NCBI GenBank assembly: GCA_947258835.1
Contig: CAMYJY010000073.1
Location: 1-14,334 of the forward strand
Source of the DNA: an uncultured Pirellulales bacterium
GTDB taxonomy: Bacteria > Planctomycetota > Planctomycetia > Pirellulales > Lacipirellulaceae
Direction of reading: 5' to 3'
DNA: 14,334 nt
Shown: piece after piece, positions 1 to 7,171 of the stretch
Numbering within the stretch: position 1 is the stretch's first letter
Layout: the number at the start of each line of letters is the position of its first letter
Position numbers and translations under genes: made by a program
Notes under the pieces: model-generated
The model's input: the letters and a program-made list of their open reading frames with translations, nothing else
Told to the model about the DNA's origin: nothing
Database searches by the model: none

Positions 1-23
1 TAGACCACTGGCACTGCTACTGG

Positions 24-43
24 ATTCCCGCCTGCGCGGGAAT
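24..43. repeat. Short palindromic repeat, copy 1 (ATTCCCGC-N4-GCGGGAAT)
   Basis: A perfect 8-bp inverted repeat with a 4-base centre (CTGC), followed by GAC. It lies just beyond the motB stop. The same arms recur at 8344-8363 with a different centre. The pattern resembles the widespread dRS3-like ATTCCC...GGGAAT intergenic repeats known from Neisseria and many other bacteria. On the transcribed strand it could form a stem-loop after motB, but no U-run follows, so I do not call it a terminator. Confidence 0.7.
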
Positions 44-104
44 GACTGGAACCCCTTAATACTGCTACTAAAATCGTTACCAGCGTTGGGTGCCACCCAG
101 CGCG

Positions 105-824
105 CTAGGCACCATCAAGATCGTTCGCCTGCTCATCCCACATCAAAATTTGTACCCGTGAATTTTGTTTGAGTAATTCCGTGTTGACCCCATGGTACAA
201 AGGCTCTTCCGCGCCTGCATTCCCCAGTCGGAGTCGACTGGCATCGATACCCTGCTCGATTAAATAGTTCATGACATTCCGCGCCCGCGCGTTGGAAAGA
301 TCCCACACATCGTGGAACGTACCGTCATCGTCCATGGGTCTGCGAGTGGCATGCCCACGCACCTCAATCTTTTGCGGCTTGCCGGCAATCTGCTCGATAA
401 TCCGTTGCAAATCATCCTGAATCTTTGGAGTCAGCCGGGTGGAGTGCTCGTCGAAAAACACCACGCCTCCCACCGAAGAATCCTCACCCGGTCTGACGAT
501 TTGTACTTTCTCGTGCTCCCCGACGACCGACTTATTTTCTTGGCCACCGCTCTTGATATCCATTTTCTTCGCCCGCCCCAGACTCGAATTCCACTCCATT
601 GAGGAATTTCTGGGACGAAAATCGCCGGGAATCATCGCGTCTTGCGAAAGGCTGTGGCCCAGCTGCTCACGCAAGGACTCCGCCACGGCTTGAAATTTCT
701 CATCCTGTTTCATCTCGCTCATGGAGACCAACATGATAAAGAAGGTCAACAGCAGGGACATCATATCACCAAAGGTAACGACCCACTCCGGTATGCCAGC
801 AGATGGTTCTTCTTCAATCGCCAT
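105..824 (-). CDS. motB: Flagellar stator protein MotB
   Basis: MotB is the stator subunit that anchors the MotA channel to peptidoglycan and carries the ion-binding aspartate. The 239-residue protein has a short cytoplasmic N terminus and one membrane segment (about 15-35) in the motif TFGDMMSLLLTFF. Asp20 is the expected equivalent of E. coli Asp32. A linker of about 80 residues follows. The C-terminal OmpA-like peptidoglycan-binding domain shows VRGHA (155-159), DLSNARA (176-182) and NSRVQI (221-226). Length is somewhat short for the family but complete. It starts 8 bp after the motA stop, and an AGAGGG ribosome-binding sequence overlaps that stop, so the two genes are probably translationally coupled. 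The key residues needed for function are present. No gene follows to the left edge. Confidence 0.96.
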   Translation of the reverse strand: MAIEEEPSAGIPEWVVTFGDMMSLLLTFFIMLVSMSEMKQDEKFQAVAESLREQLGHSLSQDAMIPGDFRPRNSSMEWNSSLGRAKKMDIKSGGQENKSVVGEHEKVQIVRPGEDSSVGGVVFFDEHSTRLTPKIQDDLQRIIEQIAGKPQKIEVRGHATRRPMDDDGTFHDVWDLSNARARNVMNYLIEQGIDASRLRLGNAGAEEPLYHGVNTELLKQNSRVQILMWDEQANDLDGA

Positions 825-832
825 GGTACCCT

Positions 833-1606
833 CTAAGCGGCATTCTTATCCCCCGCCCGCAATTTGGGCGGGATAAAGGTATTCAGCTTTTGTTCAATAA
901 CGCGTGGGTTTTCGCCTGACTGAATCGCCATGATTCCGCGGACGATGATTTCCATCGTGAGTAGTTCCTTCTTGTTGTTGAAGCCCAGCTTCTCCGCAAA
1001 TGGCAAAAACACCACATTCGAGGCAATCGCGCCGTACATCGTCGTGAGCAGTGCCACCGCCATACCCGCACCAATCTTGGAAGGATCGCTCATATCCCCC
1101 AGCATGATCACCAGGCCCATCAAGGTACCAATCATGCCAAATGCCGGAGCAAACCGCCCCATGCAATCATGCAGCGCCTTGCCGTCCCGGTGCCTGGTGG
1201 CCACCGCATCGATCTCCGTCCGCAAGATATCTTCCATCACTTCGGGGCGCGTTCCATCAACGGCCATTTGAATGCCCAGTACGATGAAGGAATTTTTGAT
1301 CTCTCCCAGGCGACTTTCCAAGGCCAGCAAGCCGTCTCGCCGCGCCGTTTCCGCCAAACTCACCAGTTCTTCAATGATTTGCGGCACCGAATCGAGCTTG
1401 TTGAAGACAACTTTCAGCGTCACGCCAAAGACACTGAGAAAGTTCTTCAGCGGAAAAGAAATCATACCGGCCGCAATGGCCCCTCCCACCACCACCATCA
1501 TCGAGGGTGCGTCGACAAAGGACATAAAGTTACCACCACCAATGACGATCGATCCGAGGATCAGCGCCACGGCCAGCACAACACCAATGATGGTTGCAAT
1601 ATCCAT
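833..1606 (-). CDS. motA: Flagellar stator protein MotA (PomA-like)
   Basis: MotA is the four-helix stator subunit that conducts ions with MotB and pushes on the rotor protein FliG. The 257-residue product has membrane segments near 4-24, 33-52, 151-171 and 180-203. The cytoplasmic loop contains LAETARRDGLLALE (84-97). Its Arg89/Arg90 and Glu97 match the charged residues that contact FliG in PomA/MotA. Pro154 (RFAPAFG) and Pro202 (FLPFAE) fit the two conserved channel prolines. The length and the ARRDG motif resemble the shorter PomA type more than the E. coli type; whether it uses sodium is not visible. The ATG at 1606 has no clear Shine-Dalgarno sequence, and a small hairpin lies only 11 nt upstream. 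About 320 bp separate it from flbD. Confidence 0.96.
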   Translation of the reverse strand: MDIATIIGVVLAVALILGSIVIGGGNFMSFVDAPSMMVVVGGAIAAGMISFPLKNFLSVFGVTLKVVFNKLDSVPQIIEELVSLAETARRDGLLALESRLGEIKNSFIVLGIQMAVDGTRPEVMEDILRTEIDAVATRHRDGKALHDCMGRFAPAFGMIGTLMGLVIMLGDMSDPSKIGAGMAVALLTTMYGAIASNVVFLPFAEKLGFNNKKELLTMEIIVRGIMAIQSGENPRVIEQKLNTFIPPKLRAGDKNAA

Positions 1607-1617
1607 GATGATTCAGC

Positions 1618-1640
1618 CCAACGCAGGCACGATGCGTTGG
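1618..1640 (-). promoter_or_regulatory. Hairpin just upstream of the motA start
   Basis: A perfect 8-bp inverted repeat (CCAACGCA / TGCGTTGG) with a 7-nt loop. In the transcript the stem ends 11 nt before the motA AUG, close to where a ribosome-binding site would lie, and no good one is present. The stem is seen in the sequence; a role in limiting motA translation is inference. Confidence 0.4.
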
Positions 1641-1862
1641 AGCCAGCAGGCGTGGAAATATTCGCAGGACAGCCCTTTCCGCCAGCCCCGACAGTGTGAC
1701 TTTCTGGACAACCATAGCTTGACCTCAGGGTTCTCGCCGCCAGAATAGGGGGCCTTCTCGGCTTCCTACTGGGATGAATCCTCCCAATCGATACAACCCC
1801 ACATAACCGAGGTTGACAGCGCAGCAGATCCTTTGGGTTGCAGCCCTCCGGTCTGCCGCGCC
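1641..1862. other. Intergenic stretch between flbD and motA, no gene seen
   Basis: Together with the hairpins on both sides this forms a gap of about 320 bp. I see no convincing gene on either strand: possible frames run through motA or flbD out of frame and lack any family motif. No clear -35/-10, sigma-28 or sigma-54 promoter was found. It may be a 5' leader of motAB or residue of an inserted element. Confidence 0.5.
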
Positions 1863-1930
1863 TGAGCCGATGGGCGATAGCCCCGGTTCTGGCACGTCTC
1901 ACGGAACCGGGGCTATCGCCCACCGGCTCA
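1863..1930. repeat. Long palindrome (27-bp stem) covering the flbD stop codon
   Basis: The arms 1863-1889 and 1904-1930 are inverted copies with a 14-nt loop. Their core reads GGGCGATAGCCCCGGTTC. The arms differ at one position only, and in RNA of the minus strand that position becomes a G-U pair, so the transcript can form an uninterrupted 27-bp stem. The outer end of the right arm contains the flbD TGA (1928-1930). No U-run follows in the direction of transcription. It looks like a REP-type or small mobile palindrome inserted at the gene end; it could also protect or attenuate the message ahead of motAB. Confidence 0.8.
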
Positions 1931-2146
1931 TTTGTGGCTCTCCTGCTGGGTAACCGCGGGCAGGAGCCTTTTCTGCCGCTGGTAGTCGATGCAGCGGGTG
2001 AGCACCTCCTCCGGTGTTTCCGCAACGACAATCCGCTCGTTGCCACTGGTGAGGGTGATAAAAGTGTCTGGCCGATGCTCGACATACTTGATGAGGTCGG
2101 CGTTCAAAATAAAGGCCTCACCATTCAGCCGTGTCAACTTGATCAT
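1928..2146 (-). CDS. flbD: Flagellar protein FlbD (SwrD family)
   Basis: A small protein of 72 residues that begins MIKLTRLNG and continues with FILNADLI, VEHRPDTFITL and PEEVLTRCIDYQ. These are the features of the FlbD/SwrD family, which is encoded between flgE and motA in many flagellar operons; in Bacillus SwrD supports motor power. I choose the ATG at 2146 because a GGGAG ribosome-binding sequence lies 5 nt upstream. An in-frame GTG at 2152 would add two residues but overlaps that site. The start is 13 bp after the flgE stop, which fits co-transcription. The stop codon lies inside the long palindrome at 1863-1930. Not to be confused with the unrelated Caulobacter regulator also called FlbD. 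Confidence 0.92.
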   Translation of the reverse strand: MIKLTRLNGEAFILNADLIKYVEHRPDTFITLTSGNERIVVAETPEEVLTRCIDYQRQKRLLPAVTQQESHK

Positions 2147-2151
2147 GATCA

Positions 2152-2156
2152 CTCCC
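2152..2156 (-). promoter_or_regulatory. Ribosome-binding site of flbD
   Basis: GGGAG on the minus strand, 5 nt before the ATG at 2146. It decides against the GTG at 2152, which would overlap it. Confidence 0.6.
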
Positions 2157-2159
2157 TAC

Positions 2160-4610
2160 TTATCTTCTCAAAGCTAGCAATTCGTCCAACAACTCCTGGG
2201 CGGCACTAATCACACGCGCGCCACCACGGTACTGCGTGGACGCCAAGATCAATTCGATCAGATTCTGACCAATGTCCGTGTTGGACAGTTCCACGGCCCC
2301 GGCATTCAACGCACCGATCCCTTCCTCCCCAGGACTGCCATAAATCGGATTTCCCGAGTTGACGCCCGTGGCATACATGCTGTCACCCACTTGCTGCAAA
2401 CCCGAACTATTCGAAAAACGAGCCATCACGATCTGCCCCACCGTCCGCTGCGTGCCATTGCTAAACTGACCTTGGATGGTGCCGTCCTCGGTAATAATAA
2501 AGTCGTTCAGCACGCCCGGTGGAAAACCGTCCTGGTTGGTAACATTGAGTGTACTAATCGGGTTGCCCTGCGGATCCGTTTCTCCCAGTGCCTTCACGGT
2601 GGAAAAGTCGAGCGTAATTTCCAGCGGTGACTCGGACGCTGTGCCCTCGCGGAAGATACTCAACCGGGCGGTGGGATTTTGGTCGTCCAAATCACCATTG
2701 CTGTCAAAAATCAACACGCCATCGCCCACCACGGTCGACAGCCCGGTGACGGGCTGATTGTTGGGACTGGTGGCATACCAGCGATAGGTCGTGCTATTGT
2801 TGTCCTTGGATTCCAGCACGGTGGTCACGCGCACGCTCACGGGCAAGCCCAGGCTATCGTAGGCGATGAACTCGCTGGAGGTACCTGGACCATTGGCCGT
2901 CTGCGTGGCGTTGAAGTTGAGCGCAATCGTGGAATTGACCTGTTCCCCCGTAGGGGTAATTTTGAAGGCCGTCAACGGAATATCGATGGCGTTTTCCTCA
3001 CCCATGTTACTCGTGACACGTAGTTGGCCATTCACGATTTCCACATTGCCAATCGGCTGGGGAAAGGGGATCGTGCTCAGGCTGCTTTCTTGATCGATAC
3101 CCAAGGCATCGCGCATGAAGTCGATCAGATTTTGCACGGTCGTGGTGGCCTCGATGGTCAGTTCTTTTTCCGACAACGAGACGCCGTCTTTTTCACCGGC
3201 AAAACTCAAGACTCCCTCCTCAAAGGGCGTCATGTAGACATCGCCCGAGCGCACAATCACTTCGGTCAGCAAATTACCACTGACCGCGGGGGGACCATCC
3301 AGATTTAGTTCACTCCCCAGGGCCAATGTCGTGTTATCAATACTGTCAATGTAAATTGATTCATAGTTACCGACATCGGCTTGACTGGGAACTTCCGCCA
3401 GCAAGCGGAAATTGGAGCTCTCGCCCACGATGTTCCGGTAGATGCGCATTTGGGTGAACGAAGCATCGATCGGGGCGCCCACATCATCCAGATCAATCCG
3501 CATCCGACCGCCCCCCGTATTGGCAATCGCCGGGGCCGCCACCCGCGCCGTGGGCCGGGTCTCGACGCCCGTGGAGGGGTTGTAATACGTGACATAATAA
3601 CTGTAAGAACCAGCCTCGATATTCGTGGCATCCATGACCGGATTTCCCACCAAGGTGGCATCGTCCATCGTATCGGTGTACGTCGTGGTCACCGCATCGC
3701 CGATATCCGCCACCCGATAGAAGGTGGAACCATCCGCTTCCGTGCGGTAAATCGCGCGATTGGTAAAAATGACTCCGTCGGCAACGGGAATATTGGTGAG
3801 ATCAATGGTTCCCGCCACCGTGTTGTTGACCGTAAATTCCGTGGAAAAAGAACTTTCCCCGCCGGTGACGTCGTCCAGGAAGGCAATCCGGTAGCGGACC
3901 AGGCCCGCGTCGGGTCCCACACCGGCCCCCGTCTCGGTGGCGGTGGCCGGATCCGGGGTATCGGTGGTGATAATACTCGTCCCATCAAAATTCGTATCGT
4001 CCGGGGCTTCAATGGCCGCATTGCCGAGCACCAGCGATTCAATGATTTCGGGCTCATCACCGGCCTCCACAGCGGGGTTCAGCACCCCCGCCATCGTGGC
4101 ATTTTCGGTGCTCTGGGCCACACGCTCTTTGCCCAAAGGAATATTGAGCGGCACAAGATTGTCGGTCACGACTTGAAAGTTTTCATCCACCGTGTAACCC
4201 ACCAAACGCTGGCCGGTGGTGGTGACCACATCATTATCCGCGTTGAGTTTCAGTTGGCCGTTGCGGGTATACAGGTCGCCTGTACCCGACTGCACAATCA
4301 AAAATCCGTCTCCCTGGATGGCCACGTCGAGGATGTTCGAGCTAATCTCGATGGTCCCTTGGGTGAAGTTGGGGGAAATCTCGGCCACCTTCACACCCAG
4401 GCCGATTTGCTTGGGGTTGGTGCCACCGCCGCTAGCGGTAGGCGCGGAACCAATACTCAGTGTCTGCAAGAACTGCGTAGCAAAGACGGCTTCCGATTCC
4501 TTAAAGCCGACCGTTTGTGAGTTGGCGACGTTGTTGCCCACAATGTCAATGGTGGTTTCAGCTGCTTGCAGGCCGGTTAAGGCCGTCGTCATGGCAGATT
4601 GGAGACCCAT
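2160..4610 (-). CDS. flgE: Flagellar hook protein FlgE, enlarged by inserted domains
   Basis: FlgE polymerises into the hook outside the cell. The 816-residue product is about twice the E. coli length. The N terminus (LTGLQAAETTIDIVGNNVAN, 11-30) is the conserved rod/hook helix and motif. It is followed by GFKESEAVF and the DVAIQGDGFLIV strand (95-106). The C terminus holds the matching helix (ELSNTDIGQNLIELILASTQ, 774-793). FlgE-type sequence resumes in the middle (about 555-720, with AYDSLGLP at 583-590). Between lie two tandem beta-type repeats, about 236-327 and 334-436, each with an IYR(T/N) core and an aromatic-plus-Asp strand near the end. A related unit occurs in the neighbouring FlgD. 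The ATG at 4610 has GGGAG 8 nt upstream. No signal peptide, as expected for a type III export substrate. Extra domains probably form the hook surface. Confidence 0.93.
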   Translation of the reverse strand: MGLQSAMTTALTGLQAAETTIDIVGNNVANSQTVGFKESEAVFATQFLQTLSIGSAPTASGGGTNPKQIGLGVKVAEISPNFTQGTIEISSNILDVAIQGDGFLIVQSGTGDLYTRNGQLKLNADNDVVTTTGQRLVGYTVDENFQVVTDNLVPLNIPLGKERVAQSTENATMAGVLNPAVEAGDEPEIIESLVLGNAAIEAPDDTNFDGTSIITTDTPDPATATETGAGVGPDAGLVRYRIAFLDDVTGGESSFSTEFTVNNTVAGTIDLTNIPVADGVIFTNRAIYRTEADGSTFYRVADIGDAVTTTYTDTMDDATLVGNPVMDATNIEAGSYSYYVTYYNPSTGVETRPTARVAAPAIANTGGGRMRIDLDDVGAPIDASFTQMRIYRNIVGESSNFRLLAEVPSQADVGNYESIYIDSIDNTTLALGSELNLDGPPAVSGNLLTEVIVRSGDVYMTPFEEGVLSFAGEKDGVSLSEKELTIEATTTVQNLIDFMRDALGIDQESSLSTIPFPQPIGNVEIVNGQLRVTSNMGEENAIDIPLTAFKITPTGEQVNSTIALNFNATQTANGPGTSSEFIAYDSLGLPVSVRVTTVLESKDNNSTTYRWYATSPNNQPVTGLSTVVGDGVLIFDSNGDLDDQNPTARLSIFREGTASESPLEITLDFSTVKALGETDPQGNPISTLNVTNQDGFPPGVLNDFIITEDGTIQGQFSNGTQRTVGQIVMARFSNSSGLQQVGDSMYATGVNSGNPIYGSPGEEGIGALNAGAVELSNTDIGQNLIELILASTQYRGGARVISAAQELLDELLALRR

Positions 4611-4618
4611 GGTTTACA

Positions 4619-4623
4619 CTCCC
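4619..4623 (-). promoter_or_regulatory. Ribosome-binding site of flgE
   Basis: GGGAG on the minus strand, 8 nt before the ATG at 4610. Confidence 0.55.
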
Positions 4624-4651
4624 GTTTGCAAAATTATTGGTTGTTCGTTCG

Positions 4652-5428
4652 TTATTCTGTGGATGATTGGGGGGGCCTGACCTCGCCAATATTACTTAGC
4701 CGCACGGTCACGCGGTTGCCAAATGCCAACCGCTGCACGGGTGCGGTCAGAGGCGAGCCCGTACGCTGACCATCGGCCAACTGGTCGACGAAACTGGTGG
4801 TCTTCCCGTGAGGCAATTCAGCGACCAGCTTGCGTTCCCCCTGTCCCGACCTATCGGTGCGGTAGATTTGTTTGGGCGTATCGGTTTCAGGCAGGTTGTT
4901 GAGCCGGATGGCCCCCTGAAAATTCGCCAGCGATGCCGTACTCGCCGGTGGCAGCTCGACACCGAACAAATCCCCCGTGCTGCCTTCCCACACGACTTCG
5001 TAGGTGTAATTCCCTTCGGCAAGTTGCCCCGCTTGGGGAGCTGCCGTGGCCGAGGGCTCGACGGCCAAATCAAGTTTGGGCTGGCCATTTTCAATGGTCA
5101 CCACGCGGACATTCCCCGTCACCCGCTGTCCCTCGTCGGTCAAGGCCACCACATCCGCGCCGATCAAACTGGTGGCGCTGGAGATATTTTGGCCCAGCAA
5201 CACCGCGTCGAGCGTTTCCGTTAGTTGTTCGGTCGCGCCCACTTCGCGGATCTGACTGATTTGGGCAATCAGCTCATCATTTTCGAGCGGGTTGAGAGGA
5301 TCTTGATTTTGCAGTTCGGCGATCATCAGATCGAGGAACGCATCCAAGTCAAGATCGTTCAGCGCACTGGCACTGCCAAAGGTTTGGTCTGCCGAGGTCC
5401 CGGCATTGATATTAGGAAGTTGCGTCAT
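4652..5428 (-). CDS. flgD: Hook-cap / hook assembly protein FlgD with inserted domain
   Basis: FlgD caps the growing hook so that FlgE subunits can add. The 258-residue product carries the family signature at about 30-60: FLDLMIAELQNQDPLNPLEN followed by an ISQIREVGATEQL segment. A Tudor-like strand set begins at about 88 (LIGADVVALTDEGQRVTG). It appears interrupted at about 125-230 by a domain with GNYTYEV, QIYRTDRSG and TTSFVDQLADG, and resumes as RLAFGNRVTVRLSNIGEV. The inserted unit matches the two repeats in FlgE in layout. The ATG at 5428 is preferred because GGAAGGG lies 7 nt upstream; a TTG at 5431 is possible but only 4 nt away. flgE starts 41 bp downstream. No signal peptide. A C7 run lies near the 3' end (4669-4675). 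Confidence 0.93.
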   Translation of the reverse strand: MTQLPNINAGTSADQTFGSASALNDLDLDAFLDLMIAELQNQDPLNPLENDELIAQISQIREVGATEQLTETLDAVLLGQNISSATSLIGADVVALTDEGQRVTGNVRVVTIENGQPKLDLAVEPSATAAPQAGQLAEGNYTYEVVWEGSTGDLFGVELPPASTASLANFQGAIRLNNLPETDTPKQIYRTDRSGQGERKLVAELPHGKTTSFVDQLADGQRTGSPLTAPVQRLAFGNRVTVRLSNIGEVRPPQSSTE

Positions 5429-5435
5429 CAAGGTA

Positions 5436-5442
5436 CCCTTCC
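5436..5442 (-). promoter_or_regulatory. Ribosome-binding site of flgD
   Basis: GGAAGGG on the minus strand, 7 nt before the ATG at 5428. The spacing supports this ATG rather than the TTG at 5431. Confidence 0.6.
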
Positions 5443-5514
5443 ATTAAATTCGGAGTTTCTGAAAGAATGGCCGGAGGCCGTCCTGTCAGAAGTAAATTGA
5501 TCTCAAATTAAATG

Positions 5515-5673
5515 CTCAAACTGAAAACGGGGCCTCCATGAAGCCGGTAAAGCCCGAAAAGACAGCCTCCGTTTGCGCACCGCGGCGGCTCACAACAAAA
5601 CCTGGTTGAGACGCGGATGGAGTGGGCTTTTCCGGCCCAAATCGGCCAGCACTGGGTGTATCTGTTTTCACTT
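5515..5673 (-). repeat. 159-bp dispersed repeat, copy B
   Basis: Read on the minus strand, this segment aligns without gaps to 12139-12297 on the plus strand, with about 26 mismatches in 159 positions by hand (about 84% identical). Conserved blocks include TTTGGGCCGGAAAAGCCC, GAGCCGCCGCGGTGCG and CGGGCTTTACCG. The ends carry short inverted repeats (TGAAAACA), and a CGG(A/T)AAAGCCC block occurs in both halves in inverted orientation, so it resembles a small fold-back element. One end sits exactly at the fliK stop. It fills most of the fliK-flgD gap. No coding frame is evident. Confidence 0.85.
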
Positions 5674-7148
5674 TAAGTTAAATGCGAATATCGAGTTCGT
5701 TGTGGGAACTGCTCGTGTCCTGCGTGACGGCGGCACCACGGGCCTCCGGTTTGGCAGGGGTCTTGGGGCTGCTCAGGCTCTGCTTGGCCGTGCTGCGGAC
5801 TCGATTCGTCCCGCACGTCCACGTCAAACTTTTCGATGCTGATTTGTTGCTCCGCCAGTCGCTCCCGTAAGGCGGGGAGATGATCCAAGATCAAGTTCCG
5901 CGCGGTAGCTGTTTCTGTCTCCAGTTGCGCTGTCAGCACCCCCTGCTTGACGGCAATTTCAATCCTTAAAGACCCCAGCTCCGGGGGACTCAGCCGCAAC
6001 TGGATGTGGCCCTCGCGTTCCTGCGCTGCGCGCAAGGCACCGTGAATGCGATGCACGAAACGGGCCGGATCCACCGTGGGCGTCTGGGGTTCCGCCGAGG
6101 AGGTCGGCTGCGTGGTTGCCGCGCGGGCGTCGCTGGCCCGTGCCGCCAGCGGATCGGCACTCGAGAACTCCAGGGGAACCGCGGTGCCGACCGCCTCGGG
6201 CGCTGGTGCCCGGACTGCCTGCTCGGCTTGACCAGCGGGTGGCTCTGCCTCCGCCGCCGCGAGGGTGGGGGAAGGAGCCGCATGTTGTACCGTCGGAATC
6301 GCTCGTTTTTTTTCGCTTGTCGACGAAGATGGATCTCCCGCGAACCGTTCCACCGGGGCTGTCGGTGTTTTTGTGGTTGGCTTGTCGGCGGTCGCAGGAG
6401 GCTGCGCGACCCCCGGCACAGGTGCGGAAGCAGCCGGAACTTCTGGGGTCGCCGCAGTCGGCAACGCAGCGGGATGCACCTCCAACGGCTTTTCCAACGG
6501 CAGGGCGGCTGCCTGGCCATGGGGTATTTCTGCCACGTTTTCCTTCACCTGGGGAGCTGTGGTGGCAACCGCCTCAGCATTCGCTGTGTGGCTGCCGGTT
6601 TCGTGGGGCAGCGCTGCGTCGTGGTGCGCGGTGGGCGTGGCTCGCTGCTCCACCTCCACGCGCGGCTGACCTTGCCGTGCCGACTCGTCTGCCGGTACGT
6701 CCTGCTCCTCGGGGGGCACCCCGGGCGGCAGCTCAGTCACGAGCTCGTCCGGGACCCCATCCGCGGTTAAGCCGGAGAGCACTTGGGCCTCCTCCGAGAG
6801 CACGACGGTATCTGCCTGGTCGCTGGTTTCCGCCTGCTCTTCGGCGGGAGGATTTTCCGCGGGCTGCTGGGGCGCGGGCTCGGTGTCCTCCTGCCCCGCG
6901 GAACGATCCGAATCGAGCGCGCGGTTTTCGTCCGGGGAAGGTTCATCCACCGCGGGCGCGTTGTCTGCCGCGGCCGGTTGCCGCTCTGGGGGACGCAGTT
7001 CCGAGCTCCCCCGCGGAGTCTCCTGGGCAGCCCGCTGGAGGTGTTTTCGAAACAATCCCGGCTCGACCTCCTGCCCGCGCGGGGCCTCCGGAGCGCGCGC
7101 AGCAGGCGTGGTGAGTTGCAGTAAGTTATCGACCGATGGTGGACTCAT
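5673..7148 (-). CDS. fliK: Hook-length control protein FliK, probable 3' frameshift
   Basis: FliK is the secreted ruler that ends hook growth and switches export specificity. The 491-residue product has a long Pro/Ala/Glu/Gln-rich, low-complexity region (about 30-360), typical of the ruler. The C-terminal switch domain is at about 382-446: IQLRLSPPELGSLRIEI, then LPALRERLAEQQI and FDVDV. The ATG at 7148 has AAGGA 7 nt upstream. The last 27 residues are odd: two Cys, one Trp and one Tyr appear, although I see none of these residues in the preceding 460. Shifting frame near GACCCCTGCC (about codon 463) instead gives a tail ending HNELDIRI with a stop at 5678-5680, which looks more natural for FliK. 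So the 3' end is probably shifted by one base, either in the genome or as a sequencing error. The switch domain is unaffected. Confidence 0.9.
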   Translation of the reverse strand: MSPPSVDNLLQLTTPAARAPEAPRGQEVEPGLFRKHLQRAAQETPRGSSELRPPERQPAAADNAPAVDEPSPDENRALDSDRSAGQEDTEPAPQQPAENPPAEEQAETSDQADTVVLSEEAQVLSGLTADGVPDELVTELPPGVPPEEQDVPADESARQGQPRVEVEQRATPTAHHDAALPHETGSHTANAEAVATTAPQVKENVAEIPHGQAAALPLEKPLEVHPAALPTAATPEVPAASAPVPGVAQPPATADKPTTKTPTAPVERFAGDPSSSTSEKKRAIPTVQHAAPSPTLAAAEAEPPAGQAEQAVRAPAPEAVGTAVPLEFSSADPLAARASDARAATTQPTSSAEPQTPTVDPARFVHRIHGALRAAQEREGHIQLRLSPPELGSLRIEIAVKQGVLTAQLETETATARNLILDHLPALRERLAEQQISIEKFDVDVRDESSPQHGQAEPEQPQDPCQTGGPWCRRHAGHEQFPQRTRYSHLT

Positions 7149-7171
7149 AACAATTTCCTTGTCTACTGAAA

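Noticed and set aside
24..43. Rho-independent terminator after motB
   Set aside because: A stem exists but no U-run follows on the transcribed strand, and the same palindrome occurs inside the operon.
1890..1905. TGGCACG as a possible sigma-54 promoter
   Set aside because: It falls in the loop of the palindrome on the plus strand, lacks the TTGC half at the right spacing and points away from the genes.
1561..2085. Minus-strand open frame of 174 codons across the flbD-motA gap
   Set aside because: It overlaps both motA and flbD in another frame, passes through the long palindrome and shows no family features.
3381..4520. Plus-strand open frame of 379 codons
   Set aside because: It lies antisense to flgE, has no recognisable family motif and has a His/Arg/Gly-rich composition typical of shadow frames.
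5515..5673. Known riboswitch (for example cyclic-di-GMP type)
   Set aside because: I could not match conserved riboswitch core motifs, and the two copies lie in opposite orientations relative to transcription, which argues against a cis-acting leader.
6116..7114. Plus-strand open frame of 332 codons
   Set aside because: Antisense to the low-complexity GC-rich part of fliK; Arg/Pro-rich composition and overlapping alternatives on the same strand mark it as a shadow.
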